Positions 5,801-9,619 of a stretch of 9,619 nucleotides of DNA are shown here, piece by piece. A program made the position numbers and the translations under genes. How positions within the stretch are numbered: the stretch's first letter is position 1; each line of letters starts with the position of its first letter. A model generated the notes under the pieces. The model ran no database searches. It saw only the letters and a list, made by a program, of their open reading frames with translations, and was not told the origin of the DNA. This DNA comes from Alistipes sp. CAG:831 (lineage in GTDB: Bacteria > Bacteroidota > Bacteroidia > Bacteroidales > UBA932): contig HF990397.1 of NCBI GenBank assembly GCA_000432775.1, positions 95,544 to 105,162 on the forward strand. Reading direction: 5' to 3'.

Positions 5801-8080
5801 TCACAGCACCTCCGCAAGATACCGCCGCGTGACAGAGCGCGGCTCGGACATCACTCCGGAGGGTACCCCGCTGTAAAGCAGCTCGCCGCCTGAGCCGCCG
5901 CCGTAGGGACCGAGCTCGATGAGCCAGTCGGCGGACTTAATCAGACCGGTGTTGTGCTCCACAAGGATGACGGTGTTGCCGGCGGAGACCATCGAGCGGA
6001 ACAGCCGGGTGATGTGTTCCACATCCTTGAAATGCAGGCCGTCGGTAGGCTCGTCGAGGATGAATATCCTGCGGCTCTGCCCGAGACGGGAAGCGAGTTT
6101 CATGCGCTGGAGCTCCCCTCCGGAAAGAGTAGACAGGGCCTGGTTGAGATGCAGGTACACCAGCCCGACCTCCATCAGGGGGCGCAGTTTCTCCTCTATC
6201 ACCGTACCGGCGAAATACCGGGACGCCGCCCGCACCGTCATGTCCATGACCTGGGCGATATTGTACTCCCCCCGGATTCTATACTGCAGGGCCTCCGGCG
6301 AATAGCGCAGGCCGCCGCAGGCCTCGCAGACCGTCTCCACCGAATCCATAAAGGCCATTTCGGAGACTATCACCCCCTTGCCGCCGCAGACCGGGCAGCC
6401 TCCCTTCGAGTTGAACGCAAACCAGTCGGCGCTGACCTTGTTCTCCTTGGCGAATATTTTCCTTATGTCGTCGGCCACCCCCATATAGGTCGCGGGCGTG
6501 GAACGGAGACTGGCCCCGATATTTTTCTGACTGATGTACTCTATGTCATCCTGCTGCGGGCAGCTGTCCATCAGGCACTGGATCAGAGAGCTTTTGCCCG
6601 ATCCGGCTACTCCCGCCACGACCGTAAGCACCCCGAGGGGAAAATCCACCGTGATACCCTTCAGATTGTGCAGACGGGCATTCTCCACCCTAAGCCATCC
6701 GGCAGGTTCCAGCGGAGCAGGGTTGAACTCCCGGTCTGCCTCCAGCATACGCCCCGTGTCCGTACCGCTCGCCACCAGCCCCTCCAGCGGTCCCTCGTAC
6801 ATTATCCGGCCCCCTTCCATTCCGGCTCCCGGCCCCATGTCCACGATGTGGTCGGCGATGCGGATCATCTCCCGGTGGTGCTCCACGAGCAGGACGGTAT
6901 TGCCGTGGTCCCGGAGCTTGCGGACCGAGTTCTTCAGCAGGGCGATATCATGGTTGTGCAGGCCGACACTGGGCTCGTCGAGAATGTAGAGCAGGTCGGA
7001 CAGGGAGGAATTGATGTATTTTGCGATCTTGCACCGCTGGGCCTCGCCTCCGGACAGGGTTCCCACGGCCCGGTCCAGGGTCAGGTAGCCTAAGCCGATC
7101 TCCTCCAGTGCATCGAGCCGGCTCAGGACTGCCTGCCGGATATCCTGGGCCAACGGACCGGCCAGCATGCTGCCCGGCTCCGGGTCGCGCATCCATTCCG
7201 CCAGTTCCGAAACGGACATGGCCGTCACTTCCGCGATATTCTTTCCGTCAATGCGGCAGGAAAGCACCTTGAGATTGAGGCGGGTGCCTCCGCAGTCAGG
7301 ACAGACTCCGGTACGCAGCATGGGATCGAGGACCTTGCGGTGCAGCAGACCTTCCTCCGAATTGATGATGCTGCGGTACATCCTCGGCACCAGGCCCTCG
7401 TACTTCGCGGTCTTGGGCCAGTTGGAGGGAGGGTTCTTCAGACGTATCTGCGGCGAATACAGGAACAGGTCCAGTTCCTCGGGAGTGTAGTCCCGTATCT
7501 TCTTGTCCAGGTCGAACAGACCGCTGTGGGCATAGCGTATCCACCTCCAGCCGCCCTTGTGGAATGCGATGTAGTGTATCGTGTCCTCGTCATTGAGGCT
7601 CTTGTCGAAGTCCACCAATTTGTGGATGTCCAGCTCCCGTATCTCCCCCAAGCCGGAGCACCGCGGGCAGCTGCCCTGGGGATGGTTGAAGGAAAATGTG
7701 TCGGAATATCCCACAAAAGGCTGCCCGACGCGGGAGAACAGCAGTCTCAGCAGCGGGTGGATATCGGTGTAAGTGGCTACTGTCGAGCGGGAGTTGGAGG
7801 CAGGTTTCTTCTGGTCAATGACAATGGCCACCGGCAGGTTGTCAATGCTGCCCACGTGCGGACGGCCGTACTTGGGCAGGTACTGCTGCACGAATGAGGG
7901 GAATGTGTCGTTCAGTTCCCTGCGTGACCTGGCTGCAATGGTATCCAGCACCAGCGAGGACTTGCCTGAGCCCGACACCCCGGTGAACACCGTTATCTTA
8001 TACTTCGGGATGCGCAGCGAGACATGCTGCAGGTTGTTCTCGTACGCATCATTGATCGTTATGTATTCTCTGTCTGTCAT
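5801..8080 (-). CDS. UvrA-like double ATPase lacking the UvrB-binding domain (UvrA2/DrrC-like)
   Basis: With the ATG at 8080 the protein has 759 residues, against about 940 for housekeeping UvrA. A longer frame begins at TTG 8119 but its extra 13 residues do not look like family sequence. Module 1 has Walker A GVSGSGKSS (34-42), the SRSTVATYTDI block (97-107), signature LSGGE (342-346) and Walker B LDEPSVGLH with Asp368. Module 2 has GVAGSGKSS (490-498), LSGGE (652-656) and LDEPTDGLH with Asp676. The second zinc module is complete, CX2C-X19-CX2C at Cys562/565/585/588. CPRCSGLG (Cys138/141) follows the first Walker region with only a short link, so the UvrB-binding domain and the first cysteine pair of that zinc site are absent. 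CPDCGGTRL is at 260-268. Such proteins bind DNA and, in antibiotic producers, protect against DNA-binding drugs. Whether this one acts in repair or drug tolerance is inference. Its stop is 7 nt from that of the convergent peptidase gene. Confidence 0.93.
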   Translation of the reverse strand: MTDREYITINDAYENNLQHVSLRIPKYKITVFTGVSGSGKSSLVLDTIAARSRRELNDTFPSFVQQYLPKYGRPHVGSIDNLPVAIVIDQKKPASNSRSTVATYTDIHPLLRLLFSRVGQPFVGYSDTFSFNHPQGSCPRCSGLGEIRELDIHKLVDFDKSLNDEDTIHYIAFHKGGWRWIRYAHSGLFDLDKKIRDYTPEELDLFLYSPQIRLKNPPSNWPKTAKYEGLVPRMYRSIINSEEGLLHRKVLDPMLRTGVCPDCGGTRLNLKVLSCRIDGKNIAEVTAMSVSELAEWMRDPEPGSMLAGPLAQDIRQAVLSRLDALEEIGLGYLTLDRAVGTLSGGEAQRCKIAKYINSSLSDLLYILDEPSVGLHNHDIALLKNSVRKLRDHGNTVLLVEHHREMIRIADHIVDMGPGAGMEGGRIMYEGPLEGLVASGTDTGRMLEADREFNPAPLEPAGWLRVENARLHNLKGITVDFPLGVLTVVAGVAGSGKSSLIQCLMDSCPQQDDIEYISQKNIGASLRSTPATYMGVADDIRKIFAKENKVSADWFAFNSKGGCPVCGGKGVIVSEMAFMDSVETVCEACGGLRYSPEALQYRIRGEYNIAQVMDMTVRAASRYFAGTVIEEKLRPLMEVGLVYLHLNQALSTLSGGELQRMKLASRLGQSRRIFILDEPTDGLHFKDVEHITRLFRSMVSAGNTVILVEHNTGLIKSADWLIELGPYGGGSGGELLYSGVPSGVMSEPRSVTRRYLAEVL

Positions 8081-8177
8081 ATATCTTATTTCCAAATAGT
8101 CAGCCCTAACCGCAATCAATCACTACCTTCTTCTATACAGCCCCATCCTCCGGGCACCCTACCTCCAACACCCTCAT

Positions 8178-8217
8178 CCACAACGGCAGCAAATCGCGGG
8201 ATTCGGTGCCGTTGTGG
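8178..8217 (-). repeat. Palindromic repeat, copy 1
   Basis: Perfect 11-bp arms CCACAACGGCA (8178-8188) and TGCCGTTGTGG (8207-8217) enclose 18 nt, within which AATC and GATT can pair around GCGG. The 40-nt unit recurs at 8283-8322 with 34 of 40 positions identical. Size, GC-rich arms and intergenic position resemble REP-type repeats. No associated transposase is in the window. Confidence 0.75.
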
Positions 8218-8230
8218 TATGACTGATTCA

Positions 8231-8259
8231 GCCTACCGTGCCCTACAGCCGCGGTAGGC
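8231..8259. repeat. Hairpin between the two palindromic repeats
   Basis: GCCTACCG (8231-8238) and CGGTAGGC (8252-8259) form a perfect 8-bp stem with a 13-nt loop. It lies centrally between the two 40-nt repeats and would cap the larger structure formed if the facing arms of those repeats paired with each other. Confidence 0.6.
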
Positions 8260-8282
8260 CGCATTGCGATTCCCGCACTGCA

Positions 8283-8322
8283 CCACAACGGCAGCAAATC
8301 ACGGGAAACACTGCCGTTGCGG
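8283..8322 (-). repeat. Palindromic repeat, copy 2
   Basis: This is the second copy of the 40-nt unit, in the same orientation and 105 bp further on. Arms CCACAACGGCAG (8283-8294) and CTGCCGTTGCGG (8311-8322) pair along 12 positions. On the minus-strand transcript the one odd position is a G-U pair, while on the plus strand it would be an A-C mismatch, so folding favours RNA read with the flanking minus-strand genes. The conserved core, in minus-strand terms, includes TCCCGYGATTTG between the arms. Confidence 0.75.
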
Positions 8323-8324
8323 AA

Positions 8325-8348
8325 GAAATCGCCTCGGAAATCGCCTCA
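8325..8348. repeat. 12-bp tandem duplication
   Basis: GAAATCGCCTCG (8325-8336) is followed directly by GAAATCGCCTCA (8337-8348), 11 of 12 bases identical. It lies between copy 2 of the palindromic repeat and the long inverted repeat and probably arose by slippage. Confidence 0.7.
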
Positions 8349-8353
8349 CACCG

Positions 8354-8480
8354 CCATCAGGGAGTGCTGCCTTCTGGAGGTACGCGCTTCGCGCTATCCC
8401 TCCCACGCCTGCGGCGCGGGCCCCTCCCGTTCACGAAGCCACGGGCGGCTACGCCTCCAGGAGGCAGCACTCCCTGATGG
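8354..8480. repeat. 127-bp element with 27-nt terminal inverted repeats
   Basis: The left arm (8354-8380, starting CCATCAGGGAGTGCTGCC) is the reverse complement of the right arm (8454-8480) at 26 of 27 positions; the exception, T8373 opposite G8461, would be a U-G pair in plus-strand RNA. The 73-nt interior is very GC-rich and contains GCGC-TTC-GCGC (8384-8394) and CCCGT/ACGGG (8426-8430, 8441-8445) stems. I see no clear target-site duplication and no T-tract, so it is neither an obvious recent insertion nor a classic terminator. A MITE-like element, a structured RNA, or a transcription barrier after the LOG gene are all possible. Confidence 0.75.
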
Positions 8481-8505
8481 TCCGGAGCGTTATTCTCACA
8501 GACGG

Positions 8506-9075
8506 TTACTCCCAGTTCAATACTTTCTCTACGATTTCTCCGACAGTGGAACAGAAGCAGGGAATGGCGGCATCGGTCTCCGACATGAAACCACGGGAAG
8601 CCATTGTCGCGAAAAGCTCACGCAGCGGATCGTAGTATCCGTCCGTATTGAGAATGAACACTGGCTTGGAATGCTCGCACAACTGCCGGCCCAACAGCCA
8701 GCAGAAAAGTTCATGCATGGTGCCCCAGCTGCCCGGCAGCACGATGCAGGCCTGGCCCAGCTCTGTCATCTTCGCCACGCGGGATGCCAGGTCCGGAGTC
8801 TCGACCATCTCCGCAAGTCCCTGTGCCCTCACCTCTATCCGGCGGTCCCTGGACTCCTTCTTGCCCTTGAAATTCTTCGGGAACACTCCCGTAACCTTTC
8901 CTCCGGCCTCAATTGCCGCCGAGGCCATCGTCCACATTGTGCCTACTGATGCTCCGCCGTAGATTATTTCCACTCCGGCCTGTGCCAGACGGCGGCCGAG
9001 TTCTGCAGCATTGTCAGCATACTCCGGCGAATTTCCTGCCGCCGAACCCAGGTATACCGTAACTTTCTGTATCAT
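8506..9075 (-). CDS. LOG-family (TIGR00730-like) Rossmann-fold protein with divergent motifs
   Basis: The 189-residue length and fold pattern match the LOG family, whose active members hydrolyse nucleoside 5'-monophosphates to base and ribose 5-phosphate (cytokinin activation in plants and some bacteria). Visible blocks are VTVYLGSAAGNSPEY at the N-terminus, YGGASVGTMW (39-48) where active proteins usually have YGGGNVGLMG, GGKVTGVFP (58-66), SRVAKMTEL (98-106) where the usual Arg-Lys pair reads Arg99-Val100, and LPGSWGTMHE (113-122) where PGGxGTxxE is expected. Arg99 and Glu122 are kept, but the second Gly of PGG, the third Gly of GGG and the Lys are changed. It may bind a different nucleotide or have lost hydrolase activity. 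The ATG at 9075 has no competing start. It follows mnmA by 13 nt and is probably cotranscribed with it. Family firm, activity doubtful. Confidence 0.9.
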   Translation of the reverse strand: MIQKVTVYLGSAAGNSPEYADNAAELGRRLAQAGVEIIYGGASVGTMWTMASAAIEAGGKVTGVFPKNFKGKKESRDRRIEVRAQGLAEMVETPDLASRVAKMTELGQACIVLPGSWGTMHELFCWLLGRQLCEHSKPVFILNTDGYYDPLRELFATMASRGFMSETDAAIPCFCSTVGEIVEKVLNWE

Positions 9076-9088
9076 ATTGTTTAATTGA

Positions 9089-9619
9089 TTATTCTGATAT
9101 CACCCCGCTGCCGAGCATCTCCAGATTCTCAGGCTCGTACCACACTGCGAACTGCCCTGGGGTTATGCCCCTCTGAGGTTGGTCGAAGACGATGTACATC
9201 CCGTCGTCGAGACAGTAAAGGGATGCCTGCTGCAGAGGCTGGCGGTAGCGGATCCGGACCAGATAGCGGCGCACCTCCCCGGGACCCATCCGGAGGTCGC
9301 GGCGGATCCAGTGCACCTCGTCCGCATTTATCTTCAGGGCCCGGCGCATCAGACCGGGATGCTCATGTCCCTCCCCTACGTATATCGTATTGGTCTGCAC
9401 GGAAGTGTCGAGGACAAATATCGGCTCTCGGTGTCCTCCGATATTCAAGCCCTTGCGCTGCCCGATGGTATAGTACTGCGCTCCGATGTGAGTTCCTATT
9501 TTCTTTCCGTCACTCTCTTTATAGTGGTACGCCCTCGCGAGGGCCTTCACTTCCTCCGGCTGCAGCTGACAGAATCCTCCGCATGCTTCCGGCACTGCCG
9601 TACCCACTTCCGAATCATC
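9089..9619 (-). CDS. mnmA: tRNA-specific 2-thiouridylase MnmA, C-terminal part (5' end outside window)
   Basis: The frame stays open to the window edge and ends in TAA at 9089-9091, giving 176 residues of a protein usually about 360-380 long. MnmA transfers sulfur to C2 of U34 in the wobble position of Lys, Glu and Gln tRNAs, using ATP and a sulfur carrier. Visible are the central-domain signature GAQYYTIGQRKGLNIGG, then EPIFVLDT and the C-terminal beta-barrel with HPGLMRRAL, EVHWIRRDL, RIRYRQPLQ, GITPGQFAVWY and the closing MLGSGVISE. The ATP-binding PP-loop motif and both catalytic cysteines lie upstream of the window. The GTG at 9607 is an internal valine codon, not the start, because the frame continues upstream. 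The downstream LOG gene begins 13 nt after its stop. Confidence 0.95.
   Translation of the reverse strand, partial: DDSEVGTAVPEACGGFCQLQPEEVKALARAYHYKESDGKKIGTHIGAQYYTIGQRKGLNIGGHREPIFVLDTSVQTNTIYVGEGHEHPGLMRRALKINADEVHWIRRDLRMGPGEVRRYLVRIRYRQPLQQASLYCLDDGMYIVFDQPQRGITPGQFAVWYEPENLEMLGSGVISE

Larger units (their letters stand above)
8081..8505. other. 425-nt gene-free region rich in palindromic repeats
   Basis: No reading frame here resembles a gene; the open frames crossing it on the plus strand are low-complexity and run antisense into the LOG gene. The region follows the LOG stop and precedes the UvrA-like start, both read on the minus strand. It holds two 40-nt palindromic repeats, an 8-bp hairpin between them, a 12-bp tandem duplication and a 127-bp long inverted repeat, each listed separately. 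Only about 80-100 nt next to the UvrA-like gene is free of symmetry and would be expected to contain its promoter; I could not identify convincing -33/-7 boxes. Confidence 0.75.

Noticed and set aside
8081..8119. Extended start of the UvrA-like gene at the TTG at 8119
   Set aside because: It needs a rare TTG start, and the additional 13 residues show no family resemblance, while the ATG at 8080 begins directly before the first beta strand.
8178..8322. CRISPR array
   Set aside because: There are only two repeats, 65 nt apart, with six differences, internal palindromes and no cas genes nearby.
8354..8480. Retron or diversity-generating RNA suggested by the long inverted repeat
   Set aside because: No reverse transcriptase gene is present in the window, so there is no support beyond the inverted arms.
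8238..8949. Plus-strand open frames across the repeat region and opposite the LOG gene
   Set aside because: They are low-complexity Arg/Pro/Ser-rich translations antisense to a clear gene, with no recognisable domain.

Overview
The window looks like chromosomal DNA from a moderately GC-rich member of the Bacteroidetes, most likely Bacteroidales. This rests on protein types, not on a marker gene: a MacB/FtsX-type permease with the C-terminal NPSTALRKD ending, a Bacteroidetes-style multidomain S41 peptidase, a MnmA C-terminus of the Bacteroidales type (KGLNIGGHREP, RYRQPLQ), and start codons that mostly lack a Shine-Dalgarno sequence. A genus such as Alistipes is a guess.

Layout, left to right. 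At 1-321 (+) is the C-terminal part of a nitroreductase. At 322-499 is an AT-rich intergenic region with an imperfect 19-nt direct repeat and a perfect 14-bp inverted repeat. At 500-2833 (+) is an ABC-transporter permease with no ATPase gene beside it. At 2932-3603 (+) is a YugP-like membrane zinc metallopeptidase, followed by a probable intrinsic terminator. At 3649-5793 (+) is an exported S41-family peptidase homologue whose base composition appears lower in GC than its neighbours. At 5801-8080 (-), meeting it tail to tail 7 nt away, is a short UvrA-like double ATPase without the UvrB-binding domain. At 8081-8505 is a gene-free stretch packed with inverted and direct repeats. At 8506-9075 (-) is a LOG-family (TIGR00730-type) Rossmann protein with altered signature motifs, and at 9089-9619 (-) is the C-terminal half of the tRNA 2-thiouridylase MnmA. 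mnmA and the LOG gene are 13 nt apart and probably cotranscribed.

The genes do not form one obvious pathway. The left half concerns the envelope (permease, membrane protease, exported peptidase) and the right half concerns nucleic acids and nucleotides (UvrA-like ATPase, LOG protein, tRNA thiolase). I found no clear new defence or mobile system. The least explained part is the repeat cluster at 8178-8480: two 40-nt palindromic repeats 105 bp apart, a hairpin between them, a 12-bp tandem duplication, and a 127-bp element bounded by 27-nt inverted repeats. It resembles REP/BIME-type or MITE-type non-coding repeats. The next most interesting items are the LOG protein with substituted nucleotide-binding motifs and the regulatory-looking DNA ahead of the permease.
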